DNA from: Desulfobaccales bacterium
GTDB taxonomy: Bacteria > Desulfobacterota > Desulfobaccia > Desulfobaccales > 0-14-0-80-60-11
DNA length: 64,000 bases
Reading direction: 5' to 3'
Assembly: GCA_037481655.1 (NCBI GenBank)
Contig: JBBFLF010000003.1
Coordinates: 1-64,000 of the forward strand
Part shown: piece by piece, positions 1-8,540 of the stretch
How positions within the stretch are numbered: position 1 is the stretch's first letter
How the letters are laid out: the number at the start of each line of letters is the position of its first letter
Made by a program: the position numbers and the translations under genes
Notes under the pieces: model-generated
Databases searched by the model: none
Seen by the model: the letters and a program-made list of their open reading frames with translations, nothing else
Told to the model about the DNA's origin: nothing

Positions 1-36
1 GGCGGGGGAGCCAGGCTCCCCCGGCCCTCCCCTCAA
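1..36. repeat. Truncated copy of the composite G/C-rich palindromic repeat
   Basis: A GGGGGAGCC...GGCTCCCCC hairpin followed by GGCCCTCCCCTCA matches the right-hand module of the fuller copies at 28.3 kb and 29.0 kb. It is cut by the window edge. The rest of 37-172 holds no gene; the only structure seen is a short inverted repeat TCAAACT/AGTTTGA at 53-73 that could be an operator or part of a terminator. Confidence 0.5.
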
Positions 37-172
37 ATAGTTCCTAATTAAATCAAACTTTATCCGAGTTTGACTTTGCCGGCAAGTAAGGTCAGGGTTT
101 GGCTGGTTTTGGGGGAGTGGTTGTGGTAAGGATGGGAAAGAGGCTGCACAATCTCCTGCCGGGGAGCCGGTC

Positions 173-856
173 ATGTTTTCGCCCGCCCTCCTCACTCACG
201 GGGTGGCCCGCCGTCTGGCGGAAGTTCGCACTGCTCCCGATCCGGCCGCCGCTTTGCTGGCCTTAACCCGGGAGGCTCATGCCCTGTGGGAGTGGGCGGT
301 GCGCTCCTTTGAGGCAACGCACCCCTTGCCGGAGCCGGTGGCCTGCCGGCCGGGCTGCAGTTTCTGCTGCTACAATCAGGTGGAGCTGACCCCGCCGGAG
401 GCCTTTCTCCTCGCCGATTTTCTGAGCCAAAGGGTGGCCCCGGCGCGCCTCCCCGGACTGGCGGCGGCCCTGAAGGAGGAACTGAACCGGCGCCGGGGGC
501 TCAGCCCCTCGGAATTGGCCCGGCGGCGCCGGGAATTCCCCTGTCCCTTCCTTTCCCAGGACCATTGCGGTATCTATCCGGTGCGGCCCTTCATGTGCCG
601 GGCCATGCACTCCCTGGACGCCGACCACTGCCGGCGTTCTTTGGAGGCGGACACCCTTTTGCCGGACCGCTATTATGACCACCGCCACGATTTCGCCCGG
701 GCCCTGAGCCGCGGCCTGATCGAGGGGGCCCAAGGCCTGTGCTGCCAGGCAGGGCCGCTGGAACTGATAGCGGCGCTGACGCTGATCCTGGGCGACCCGC
801 AGGCCCTGCCCCGCTGGCTTAAAGGGGAAAGAGTGTTCCGGAAAGGGAAGGGCTGA
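173..856 (+). CDS. YkgJ-family cysteine-cluster protein
   Basis: A 227-residue protein with the cysteine pattern of the YkgJ/zinc- or iron-chelating Cys-cluster family: Cys58, Cys62, Cys65 and Cys66 in the first group, then Cys124, Cys132, Cys142 and Cys153 with the typical CPFL...C.IYPVRPFMCR context. The family is thought to hold a metal or Fe-S cluster; its biochemical role is mostly unknown. A GGGGAG ribosome binding site lies just upstream of the ATG. It stands alone on the plus strand, facing the convergent rpiB gene, so no operon partner helps to define a function. Confidence 0.85.
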   Translation: MFSPALLTHGVARRLAEVRTAPDPAAALLALTREAHALWEWAVRSFEATHPLPEPVACRPGCSFCCYNQVELTPPEAFLLADFLSQRVAPARLPGLAAALKEELNRRRGLSPSELARRRREFPCPFLSQDHCGIYPVRPFMCRAMHSLDADHCRRSLEADTLLPDRYYDHRHDFARALSRGLIEGAQGLCCQAGPLELIAALTLILGDPQALPRWLKGERVFRKGKG

Positions 857-904
857 GGAAAGGAGGGGGCCACCCCGTCCACCACAGCCGGCCCTGGTGA
901 ATCT

Positions 905-1360
905 TTACCCGCCTTGGCTTTCCTCCACCCGGTTGATCTTGGCCAGGCGGCGGCGGTGGCGCTCGGCGCCCTGGAAGCGGGCCTCCAGGAAAGTCTTCAC
1001 CAGCTCCCAGGCCAGGGCGAAGCAGGTGACCCGTCCCCCCAGGCAGAGCACGTTCATGTCGTCGTGCTCCACCCCCTGGCGGGCGGAGTAGATCTCGGTG
1101 ATGAGGGCCGCCCGGACTCCGGGTACCTTGTTGGCGGCAATGGAGGCCCCCACCCCGCTGCCGCAGATGGCGATGCCGCGGTCCACCTGCCCTTGGGCCA
1201 CCGCCCGGGCCAGGGGGATGACGAAATCAGGGAAGTCGTCGGCGGGGTTGTATTCCAGGGCGCCGAAATCCACCACTTCGTGGCCCAGGCCCTTGATTTC
1301 CTCTTTGAGTTGCTCCTTCAGCTCAAAGCCGCCGTGGTCGGCGGCCAGCCCGATGCGCAT
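905..1360 (-). CDS. rpiB: Ribose-5-phosphate isomerase B
   Basis: RpiB interconverts ribose 5-phosphate and ribulose 5-phosphate in the non-oxidative pentose phosphate pathway. The 151 residues show the RpiB/LacAB fold signatures: AADHGG at the N-terminus (Asp8, His9), catalytic Cys66 in CGSGVG, and His99 in EHDDMNVLCLGGR. The ATG at 1360 is chosen because an AGGAG site lies just upstream and the protein then starts exactly as family members do; a longer frame to 1384 adds eight unrelated residues. It follows transketolase by only 13 bases, so the two probably form an operon for pentose phosphate interconversion. Confidence 0.95.
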   Translation of the reverse strand: MRIGLAADHGGFELKEQLKEEIKGLGHEVVDFGALEYNPADDFPDFVIPLARAVAQGQVDRGIAICGSGVGASIAANKVPGVRAALITEIYSARQGVEHDDMNVLCLGGRVTCFALAWELVKTFLEARFQGAERHRRRLAKINRVEESQGG

Positions 1361-1373
1361 GGCTCCTGTCCCC

Positions 1374-3218
1374 CTAAGCCGCAAGGATCTCTTTCACTTT
1401 ACGGATGATGGCGCCGGCGGAGATCTCCTCCAGCTCCAGGAGCTCCCGGGGGCTGCCGCTTTGGGGTTTTTTGCGCACCGCCAGGGAATAGACCGGGGTG
1501 GGCACCGTGGCCAGGGCGCTTAAGACCGCCTCCCCCAGGCCGCCTTCGGGAAAGTGGTCCTCCACCGTCAGGATGGCCTGGGTCTCCGCCGCCGCCTGCC
1601 TCAAGGTGGCGGCATCCACCGGCTTCACCGAATAAAGGTCGATGACCCGGATAAAAATCCCCTCTTTCGCCAGCTCCTCCTGGGCGGCCAGGGCCTCAAA
1701 GAGGGTGATGCCGGCGGTGACCACCGTCACCCGGTCCTGGGGACTCTGGCGCAGCACCTTTGAGCCGCCGATGGGAAAGCTCTCCCCCGGGTCATAGATC
1801 ACCGGGGTGGCCTCCCGGGTGGTGCGCAAATACGCCATGCCGGGATAGCGGGCCATCTCCTCCACCAGCTTTTCGGTGGCCACCGCGTCCGCAGGGTAGA
1901 GCACCACGCTGTGGAGCAGGGTGCGGAACATGGCCAGGTCCTCCAGGCCCATCTGGGAGGGGCCGTCGGCGCCGATGGAGACCCCGGCGTGGGAGCCCAC
2001 AAACTTGAGGTTGGGCTCAGCATACTGGGCCATGCGGATCTGGTCGAAGGCCCGGGTGAGGAAGGCGGCAAAGGAGGAGACGAAGGGGAGTTTGCCCCGG
2101 CGGGCCAGCCCCAGGCCCACCCCCACCATGTTCTGCTCCGCCACGAACATCTCAAAGAAGCGGCCGGGCTGGGCCTCCCGGAAGATCTCTGCCATGGTGG
2201 AGTTGCTCACCTCGCCGTCCAGGCTCACCAATTGGGGAAACTGGGGAAAGAGGCGGGCCAGGGCGGTGCCGAAGGCCTTGCGGGTGGCCACTTTCTGGCC
2301 CATCTCATACGCCGGCGGCGGGGCCGGCTGACTCTCGGGGGTGGGGGGCAGGAGGTTCGCCGGGCGGGTGATTTCCCCCCGCACCGTGTGGTCCACCGGC
2401 CCCAGCTCGCCCAGGGCCCGCTCCAGCTCCAGGCGGCTTAAGGCCTTGCCGTGCCAGCCGTTCATATCCTCCAGAAAAGAGACGCCCTTGCCCTTGATGG
2501 TGCGGGCGATGACGGCCACCGGGCGGCCGGAGACCCGGGCAGCCTCCCGGTAGGCGGCCAGAACGGCTGGGTAAGAATGGCCGTCGATGGCATAAGTCTC
2601 CCAGCCGAAGGCCCCCAGGCGGCGCTCATAGGCAGAGAGATCATGGCCGTACATGGTTTCGCCCCGCTGCCCCAGGCGGTTGACGTCAATGACGGCCACC
2701 AGATTGTCCAGGCGGTAGTGGGCGGCGATGGCCACCGCCTCCCACACCGAGCCCTCCGCCATTTCGCTGTCCCCCAACAGTACGTAAGTGCGGTAGGGCA
2801 GGCGGTCCAGGTACTTGGCGTTCAAAGCCATGCCCACGCCGATGGACAGGCCCTGGCCCAGGGAGCCGGTGGCCGCTTCCACATACGGGAAGGCCACGCT
2901 GGGGTGGCCCTCCAGGGGCGAGCCCAATTTCCGGTAGCGGCTGATGAGCTCCTCTTCGGAGAGCTGCCCCGCCGCCACCCACAGGGCATAGAACAGGGGC
3001 GAGGCGTGGCCCTTGGAGAAGATGAGACGGTCGTTGTTGGGATGGCGGGGATCGTCGGGAAAATAGCGGAAGGTGCCGCCGAAGAGCAGGCCGGCCATGA
3101 GTTCCACTGCGGAGAGAGACGAGGTGGGGTGACCGGAGCCGGCCTCCGTGGTGCAGGCCAAAATGAGGTAGCGGATATAGGTGGACAGGCGGGCCAGGTG
3201 CTCCAGATCCGCGGGCAT
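1374..3218 (-). CDS. tkt: Transketolase (single-chain)
   Basis: Transfers two-carbon ketol units between sugar phosphates using thiamine diphosphate. At 614 residues the protein contains all three transketolase domains in one chain: the TPP-binding region with GSGH (residue 30 His), KGH at 69-71 and the GDSEMAEGS...DVN motif at about 149-180, the central pyrimidine-binding domain (EMFVAEQNMVGVGLG), and the C-terminal domain. Many anaerobes split this enzyme into two genes; here it is fused. It is somewhat shorter than the E. coli type (about 660). The upstream gene of a likely rpiB operon. Confidence 0.95.
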   Translation of the reverse strand: MPADLEHLARLSTYIRYLILACTTEAGSGHPTSSLSAVELMAGLLFGGTFRYFPDDPRHPNNDRLIFSKGHASPLFYALWVAAGQLSEEELISRYRKLGSPLEGHPSVAFPYVEAATGSLGQGLSIGVGMALNAKYLDRLPYRTYVLLGDSEMAEGSVWEAVAIAAHYRLDNLVAVIDVNRLGQRGETMYGHDLSAYERRLGAFGWETYAIDGHSYPAVLAAYREAARVSGRPVAVIARTIKGKGVSFLEDMNGWHGKALSRLELERALGELGPVDHTVRGEITRPANLLPPTPESQPAPPPAYEMGQKVATRKAFGTALARLFPQFPQLVSLDGEVSNSTMAEIFREAQPGRFFEMFVAEQNMVGVGLGLARRGKLPFVSSFAAFLTRAFDQIRMAQYAEPNLKFVGSHAGVSIGADGPSQMGLEDLAMFRTLLHSVVLYPADAVATEKLVEEMARYPGMAYLRTTREATPVIYDPGESFPIGGSKVLRQSPQDRVTVVTAGITLFEALAAQEELAKEGIFIRVIDLYSVKPVDAATLRQAAAETQAILTVEDHFPEGGLGEAVLSALATVPTPVYSLAVRKKPQSGSPRELLELEEISAGAIIRKVKEILAA

Positions 3219-3317
3219 GAGGACTCTCCTTGTGGCACAGATGGGCGGTTCGGGCCATTTACCGGTACCCGGGGCTAACCGGGCCGTGGCCTCATTATAC
3301 CGCGGCCCCCGGGGGAA

Positions 3318-4040
3318 TCAACCGGCGGTTTCCTCGCAGCCGCCTCCCTCCGGCGGCGCCCCGTGCAATTGACAGGTGGCGGTGGAGTAGTCCAGGGAGC
3401 AGCAGTGGTCCAGGTGATACAGCACCACCGTCAGCACCAGGGCGCCCAGAAACATCCACAAGGGCCCGAAAAGCCACAAGGCCACCGGCACCGCCAGGTA
3501 GTAAGCCCGCATCCCTAGGGTGTAGTGCAGCATGCCCAGGTCCAGGGTGTGGGCGATGAAGCCGGGGGTGAGCACCGGATCGCAGGCCGCCGGCACGTTG
3601 ATGAGAAAATTCACCTGGTTGAGATAGCGGATGGCCAGGGTGAAGCTGAAAAAGGCGAAGAAAAAATGCAGGCTCAGGAGCATAAGCTTGGCCAAGAACA
3701 GGCTCTGCACCCGGGTGAGGATGGCGGTGAGCTCGAAGTTGAGCTCCGCCAGCAGCTCGGCCCGGAAGAGGAAGCTCAGCAGCCCCAGTCCGATGAGCAT
3801 GGCGGTGGAGGCCAGGAAACTCGCGGCCATGATCCAGTTGCGCAGGGTCTGCACCGACAGGATGTCCCGGCGCTCCCGCATGATGGACTCCACCCACATG
3901 TAGCGCAGGTGGCGGGTGACGCCGAGATAGGTCATGAGTGGCGCCCGGCGCACCTGCCAGGCCCAATACAGATGATAGCCGGACAACAGCACAAAGGTGA
4001 GCGCGGGATAGACGATCTCCGCCCAGGGCAGACCTGTCAT
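3318..4040 (-). CDS. DUF599 family membrane protein
   Basis: A 240-residue integral membrane protein with a hydrophobic N-terminal segment (about residues 8-25) and three further clusters of hydrophobic helices near 70-95, 110-150 and 165-205. The sequence MTYLGVTRHLRYMWVESIM followed by an RNW motif is typical of DUF599, a family of unknown function. The C-terminus is cytosolic-looking and Cys-containing (CSLDYSTATC...GGGC). An AGGAGG site lies directly ahead of the ATG. Transcribed toward transketolase with a roughly 100 bp gap. Confidence 0.8.
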   Translation of the reverse strand: MTGLPWAEIVYPALTFVLLSGYHLYWAWQVRRAPLMTYLGVTRHLRYMWVESIMRERRDILSVQTLRNWIMAASFLASTAMLIGLGLLSFLFRAELLAELNFELTAILTRVQSLFLAKLMLLSLHFFFAFFSFTLAIRYLNQVNFLINVPAACDPVLTPGFIAHTLDLGMLHYTLGMRAYYLAVPVALWLFGPLWMFLGALVLTVVLYHLDHCCSLDYSTATCQLHGAPPEGGGCEETAG

Positions 4041-4060
4041 GGTTCCTCCTTGTTTGGTTT

Positions 4061-4140
4061 CCGGGAGAGGGGGCCAGGAGTCACAAACCTCTGCCCCCTC
4101 TCCCGGACCCTCACCCCCAAACCCTTATAGGGCGGGGGAA
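4061..4140. repeat. Composite G/C-rich palindromic repeat copy
   Basis: CCGGGAGAGGGGG pairs with CCCCCTCTCCCGG across a short loop, followed by a remnant of the second module (ACCCTCACCCCCAAACCCTTATAGGG). It lies just upstream of the minus-strand DUF599 start and before the plus-strand synthetase gene. Same family as the copies near 26.4, 28.3, 29.0 and 40.8 kb. Confidence 0.65.
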
Positions 4141-4326
4141 GGGAGTGTGCCACTCCTTCCCATTTAACATAGCACAACCGGCAAACCGAGGGCAGACGGT
4201 GCGGGCAAGTGGTCCCTTGAGCCCCGGCTGCGGGAAAGCAGGCAGCATAAATGATGCTTTCGGGTATAATGGAACGGCAGGGCAGGAGAGGGGGACGGCC
4301 TGCCGGCATGTCCCAGGGAGACCCAG

Positions 4327-6993
4327 ATGGCGCGACATTCCTTGGATGCCCTTTTCAAACCGGAGGCGGTGGCGGTGTTGGGGGCCAGTCCCACTCCGGA
4401 GAGTTTCGGCCGCCGGCTGCTGGACAACCTCCTGGATTACGGTTTTCTGGGCCGGATCTACCCGGTCAACCCCAAATACGAAGAAATTTTGGGGCTGGAC
4501 TGCTATCCCTCGGTGAGCGCCATCGGGGCGACGGTGGACCTGGCGGTGGTGGCCGTGCCCATCGCCCAGGTGCCGGCAGTCATCGGGGAATGCGGCACTG
4601 CGGGCATCTCCGCCGCGGTCATCCTTTCCACCGGCGGCCGGGAGGTGGGGCCCGACGGGGAAAAGCTGGAAGCGGACATCCGGGCGGCTGCCGCCAAAAC
4701 CGGCCTGAGGTTTCTGGGGCCCGGCTCTTGGGGAATGCTGTGCCCGCCCTCCCGCTTGGCGGTGACTTTCTCCCCACTGTGCGCCAAGCTGGGGCATCTG
4801 GCCTTCATCTCCCAAAGCGGCGCCATGTGCAGCTCCATTTTGGGCTGGGCCACCCAGAAGAACATCGGCTTCAGCCATTTCATCAGCCTCGGGTCCAAGG
4901 CGGATCTGGACTTCGCCGACCTCATCGATTATTTGGGCAACCAGGAGTCCGCCCGCAGCATCATCATTTACATGGAAAACCTCACCCGGCACCGCAAATT
5001 CATGAGTGCCTGTCGGTCGGTGTCCCGGGTCAAGCCCATCATTGTGGTGAAGGCCGGGCGCCGGCCGGCCGCCGGGGCAGGGGAGGGGGGGCCGGACGAG
5101 GACGCGGCCTATGACGCCGCCTTCCGCCGGGCCGGCATCATCCGGGTGGACACGGTGGGGCAGCTCTTCCGCTGCGCCGAGGCCTTGGGCAAAATGGCGC
5201 CGCCGGTGAGGGGCGATCTGGGCATCATCACCAATGCCCGGGCTCCGGGGCTCATGGCGGTGGACGCCTTGGCCCGCTGGGGCCAGGCACCCGCGGCTTT
5301 GTGCCCCGAGACCACCGAAAAGCTGGCCACGGTGCTGCCGCCCCATTGGACCCCCGGCAACCCCGTGGACATCCTGGGGGACGCCGACCCGGAGCGCTAT
5401 GCCCGGGTGCTGGAAGTGGCCCTCCAGGCGCCGGAGTTCGCCGGGCTGGTGATCATCTTAAGCCCCCTGGCCCAGACGGATCCGGTGCAGACGGCCAGGG
5501 AAGTGGCAGCCCGGGTGCCGCCGGGGCGGCCGGTGTTTGCCGTGTGGATGGGCGGCGATGAGATGGCGGGAGGCTTGAAAATCCTCAACGAAGCCGGCAT
5601 CCCGACGCTGGAGACCCCGGAGCAGGCGGTGGACACCTTCATGGAGATGTTCTCCTACTCCCGGCGCCTCAAAGTGCTCCAGGAGACGCCGCCCCGCCTG
5701 CCCCAGGAGATCACCGTCAACACCCGCCAGGCCCGGGCTTATCTGGATCACTGCCTGTGGGAGGGCCGCTCGTCTTTGACGGAGCTGGAATCCAAGGCGG
5801 TGCTGGCGGCCTACGGGCTCCCCACCAATCTGACGGTGGCTGCCGGTAGCGCCGCCGACGCGGTGCGGGAGGCCCGGAATCTGGGCTACCCGGTGGTTCT
5901 GAAGATTCATTCCCCGGATATTCCCCACAAATCCGAGGTCCATGGGGTGCGCTTCTATCTGCGCAGCGACGAGGAGGTGCGCGCCGCCTATGAGGAGATG
6001 ATCGGTGAGGCCCGGCAGCGCCTTCCTGAGGCCACCATCTGGGGGGTGACGGTGCAGACCCAGGAGCCGGAGGCGGACTGCGAGCTCCTGTTGGGCTGCC
6101 GCCAGCACCCCGACTTCGGTCCCCTCATCCGCTTCGGGCTGGGGGGAGTGATGGCGGAGGTCCTCCAGGATTGGGCCGTGGACCTGCCGCCTTTGAACCT
6201 GCACCTGGCCCACAGCCTCATCCGCAAGACCCGGGTGCACCGGGTGCTAATGGGCTACCGGGACATTCCCCCCGCCAACCTGGACCTCCTGGCGGAGATC
6301 CTGGTGCGCCTCTCCCACCTGGTCACCGATTTCCCGGAAATCGCGGACCTGCTCATCAACCCCCTCATGGTGGTGGGGGGGCGCTTTGTGGCGGTGGACG
6401 CCCATCTGGACATCCGACCGGCCACGGTCCCCGCGCCCCGGCATCTCATCATCGCCCCCTATCCCAACCAGTATGAGACCGCCTGGATGCTCAGGGACGG
6501 CACCCCCGTCTTGCTTCGGCCCATGAAACCGGAGGATGAGCCCTTAGTTTTCGACTTTTTGCAGAAATGCTCAGACGATACCCTTTATTTCCGGTATTTC
6601 CGCCGCATCAAGAACTGGACCCATGAGATGTTGGTGCGCTTTACCCAGAACGATTACGACCGGGAGATCGGCCTCATGGCCGTGGGCCAGCCGCCGGGGC
6701 CGGAGGTGATGATGGGGGTGAGCCGCCTGGTGATGGACGCCGATCACCGGACGGCGGAATTCGCCATCATCGTGGCCGACCCCTGGCAGGGCAAGGGCCT
6801 GGGCCCCCGCCTGGTGCAGGGGGCCATTGACATCGCCCGGGACCAGGGGGTGAAGAAGCTCTACGGCGATGTGCTGCCCCAGAACCAGCCCATGCTGGAT
6901 CTGGCCCGCCGCCTGGGCTTCACCCTGAAGCGCCGGGACGATATGATGCGCCTGGAGATGGACCTGGAGGCGGCACCGGTGGCTGAAGTGTGA
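4327..6993 (+). CDS. ADP-forming acyl-CoA synthetase-like protein fused to GNAT acetyltransferase (Pat/PatZ type)
   Basis: An 888-residue protein with the domain order of bacterial Pat/YfiQ proteins: CoA-binding Rossmann domain (about 8-130, EAVAVLGASPTPESFGRRLL), two succinyl-CoA-synthetase-like flavodoxin folds (about 140-460), an ATP-grasp domain (about 490-700, GYPVVLKIHSPDIPHKSEVHGV) and a C-terminal GNAT domain (about 720-880) with the acetyl-CoA loop DPWQGKGLGPRL. Homologues acetylate lysines of acetyl-CoA synthetase and other enzymes, with the synthetase part acting as a sensor; some are true ADP-forming acetate-CoA ligases. The synthetase part here looks intact, so either role is possible. 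The ATG at 4327 follows GGGAGA and begins close to the CoA-binding domain. Confidence 0.88.
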   Translation: MARHSLDALFKPEAVAVLGASPTPESFGRRLLDNLLDYGFLGRIYPVNPKYEEILGLDCYPSVSAIGATVDLAVVAVPIAQVPAVIGECGTAGISAAVILSTGGREVGPDGEKLEADIRAAAAKTGLRFLGPGSWGMLCPPSRLAVTFSPLCAKLGHLAFISQSGAMCSSILGWATQKNIGFSHFISLGSKADLDFADLIDYLGNQESARSIIIYMENLTRHRKFMSACRSVSRVKPIIVVKAGRRPAAGAGEGGPDEDAAYDAAFRRAGIIRVDTVGQLFRCAEALGKMAPPVRGDLGIITNARAPGLMAVDALARWGQAPAALCPETTEKLATVLPPHWTPGNPVDILGDADPERYARVLEVALQAPEFAGLVIILSPLAQTDPVQTAREVAARVPPGRPVFAVWMGGDEMAGGLKILNEAGIPTLETPEQAVDTFMEMFSYSRRLKVLQETPPRLPQEITVNTRQARAYLDHCLWEGRSSLTELESKAVLAAYGLPTNLTVAAGSAADAVREARNLGYPVVLKIHSPDIPHKSEVHGVRFYLRSDEEVRAAYEEMIGEARQRLPEATIWGVTVQTQEPEADCELLLGCRQHPDFGPLIRFGLGGVMAEVLQDWAVDLPPLNLHLAHSLIRKTRVHRVLMGYRDIPPANLDLLAEILVRLSHLVTDFPEIADLLINPLMVVGGRFVAVDAHLDIRPATVPAPRHLIIAPYPNQYETAWMLRDGTPVLLRPMKPEDEPLVFDFLQKCSDDTLYFRYFRRIKNWTHEMLVRFTQNDYDREIGLMAVGQPPGPEVMMGVSRLVMDADHRTAEFAIIVADPWQGKGLGPRLVQGAIDIARDQGVKKLYGDVLPQNQPMLDLARRLGFTLKRRDDMMRLEMDLEAAPVAEV

Positions 6994-7008
6994 GGACAGG
7001 AGATGGAG

Positions 7009-7230
7009 ATGGCAGAGGCAAAAACCTTTCCCGCACCTGAAACCCCCTTGACGGAGTCCCAGGCCCGGGCCCTGGCCCATTGGTGGGGCGGCTGCTACCG
7101 GCCGGAGCAGGGGCGCCACGTTGTCCTGCTGCCCGGTTTCCCGGAGGAGGTCTGGACCCGGGAGCAGGCCTGCCGGGTGGAGCACCGGCGGCCGGAGATC
7201 AATCCGGCGGCGGTGGACTGGGTGGGGTGA
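7009..7230 (+). CDS. Small hypothetical protein
   Basis: A 73-residue acidic protein I do not recognise. It begins 15 bases after the synthetase stop codon. Two in-frame ATGs exist (7003 and 7009); the second has the better spacing from AGGAG, so it is preferred. The sequence contains a Trp-Trp pair (AHWWGGCYRPEQG), two Cys residues and no membrane segment. It probably belongs to the transcript of the upstream gene. Codon use is like its neighbours, which supports coding, but homologues would be needed to be sure. Confidence 0.5.
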   Translation: MAEAKTFPAPETPLTESQARALAHWWGGCYRPEQGRHVVLLPGFPEEVWTREQACRVEHRRPEINPAAVDWVG

Positions 7231-7378
7231 TGAGCTTCCCACCGGCCCGGCGGGCCGGGAAAAACCAAGGGGCGGAACCAAATAATGCAGGTTTCCCACT
7301 CCGGCTCAGGAAGGCAAGGACGCAGGCAGCGTGCCCTCCCGGGGCTGCCTGGGAATAAATCCGTCTATCCGAAAACTT

Positions 7379-8128
7379 ATGCGTCTCGACTGGCGCTTTA
7401 AGCTGAGCCTGGCTTTGGTGGCCGTCTCCCTGGCCATCTACGGGGTCAATTACCTCATCTTCCGGGATTGGGGCTACATGATGCGCCTGTTTTTCGGGCA
7501 GCTGGGTTTTTTGCCCCTGTCCATCATCGTGGTGACCCTGGTGATCAACCAGCTTCTGGCCACCCGGGCGCAGCAGGCCCGCCTCCATAAGATGAACATT
7601 GTCATCGGCGCCTTTTTCAGCGAGGTGGGGGTGGCCCTGCTACGGCGCTGCCTCCGCTTCGATGCCCGCCGGGATCAGCTCCAGCAGGCCATCGGCGCTT
7701 TAAGCCGCTGGTCGTCGGCGGATTTCCAGGAGGCCCATGAAATGCTGGCCCGCCACCCCTATGCTGTGGACCTAGATCTGGGAGACCTGACGGAGCTCAA
7801 AGAATTTCTCATCCGCAAACGGGATTTCCTCTTGCGCCTCCTGGAAAACCCCACGCTTCTGGAGCATGAGGCCTTCACCAATCTGCTCTGGGCGGTCTGC
7901 CACCTGGGGGAGGAGCTGGGCTACCGCCGGGACGTGAGCCGTCTGTCCCCGGCGGACCGGGAGCACCTGGCCGGCGACCTGGAGCGCGCCTATCGCCTGC
8001 TGGCGGCTCAGTGGCTCACCTATTTGCAGTATCTGAAGCGGGCCTACCCCTATCTCTTCTCCCTGGCGGCCCGCATCAACCCCCTGCGACCCCGGGCCAA
8101 AGCGGAGATTGACCTCTCGGGATCTTAG
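7379..8128 (+). CDS. Hypothetical membrane protein with cytosolic domain
   Basis: Two hydrophobic segments at the N-terminus (about residues 9-27 and 36-60 from the ATG at 7379) are followed by roughly 190 residues of soluble, helix-rich sequence with many Leu and Arg. No known domain is evident. An upstream GTG at 7331 with AGGAAGG ahead of it would add 16 residues and is an alternative start. The gene leads a tightly packed plus-strand run whose next members are a PTPS-like enzyme, a glycosyltransferase, a methyltransferase and a HAD phosphatase; its stop is only 34 bases from the next start. It could anchor or regulate that pathway at the membrane, but this is inference. Confidence 0.65.
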   Translation: MRLDWRFKLSLALVAVSLAIYGVNYLIFRDWGYMMRLFFGQLGFLPLSIIVVTLVINQLLATRAQQARLHKMNIVIGAFFSEVGVALLRRCLRFDARRDQLQQAIGALSRWSSADFQEAHEMLARHPYAVDLDLGDLTELKEFLIRKRDFLLRLLENPTLLEHEAFTNLLWAVCHLGEELGYRRDVSRLSPADREHLAGDLERAYRLLAAQWLTYLQYLKRAYPYLFSLAARINPLRPRAKAEIDLSGS

Positions 8129-8162
8129 CCCTGACGCGCCCGGAGGCAAGAAAGGAGCTCCT

Positions 8163-8540
8163 ATGTATTATGTGGCGGTGCGGCGGGATTTTGTGGCCCA
8201 GCATTATCTGGTGGGGGGCGACTGGGGTCCGGAGAATCTGCGCCATTCCCACCACTACCAGGTGGAGGTGGAGCTGGCCGGCAAGCGGCTGGATGAGCAC
8301 GGCTACTTGGTGGATATTGTGGACCTGGAGGTGTATCTCTCGGAGGTGATCGCCCATTTCCGTGACCGCACCTTAAACGAGCTGCCGGAATTCGCCGGCC
8401 TCAACCCCAGCATCGAGCACTTCGCCCGCATCTTCTGCCATGCCCTCAAGGGCAAGCTGGCCGCGCCCCATCTGAGCAGCATCCGGGTGAAGATCTGGGA
8501 GACGGGCATCGCCTGGGCCGCCTACCAGGAAGACTTTTAA
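8163..8540 (+). CDS. 6-pyruvoyltetrahydropterin synthase / QueD-like protein
   Basis: A 125-residue protein of the PTPS/6-carboxytetrahydropterin synthase fold. Likely zinc ligands are His14 (FVAQHYL), His28 and His30 (RHSHHYQVEV); the segment GYLVDIVDLEVYLSEV and the C-terminal glutamate in KIWET match the family. The usual Cys shortly before the HxH pair is absent (GPENLRHSHH), so the reaction may differ from queuosine-type QueD. The ATG at 8163 follows AAGGAGCTCCT. Its stop overlaps the ATG of the glycosyltransferase (TAATG), which couples translation and suggests that the pterin-like product is glycosylated. Confidence 0.82.
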   Translation: MYYVAVRRDFVAQHYLVGGDWGPENLRHSHHYQVEVELAGKRLDEHGYLVDIVDLEVYLSEVIAHFRDRTLNELPEFAGLNPSIEHFARIFCHALKGKLAAPHLSSIRVKIWETGIAWAAYQEDF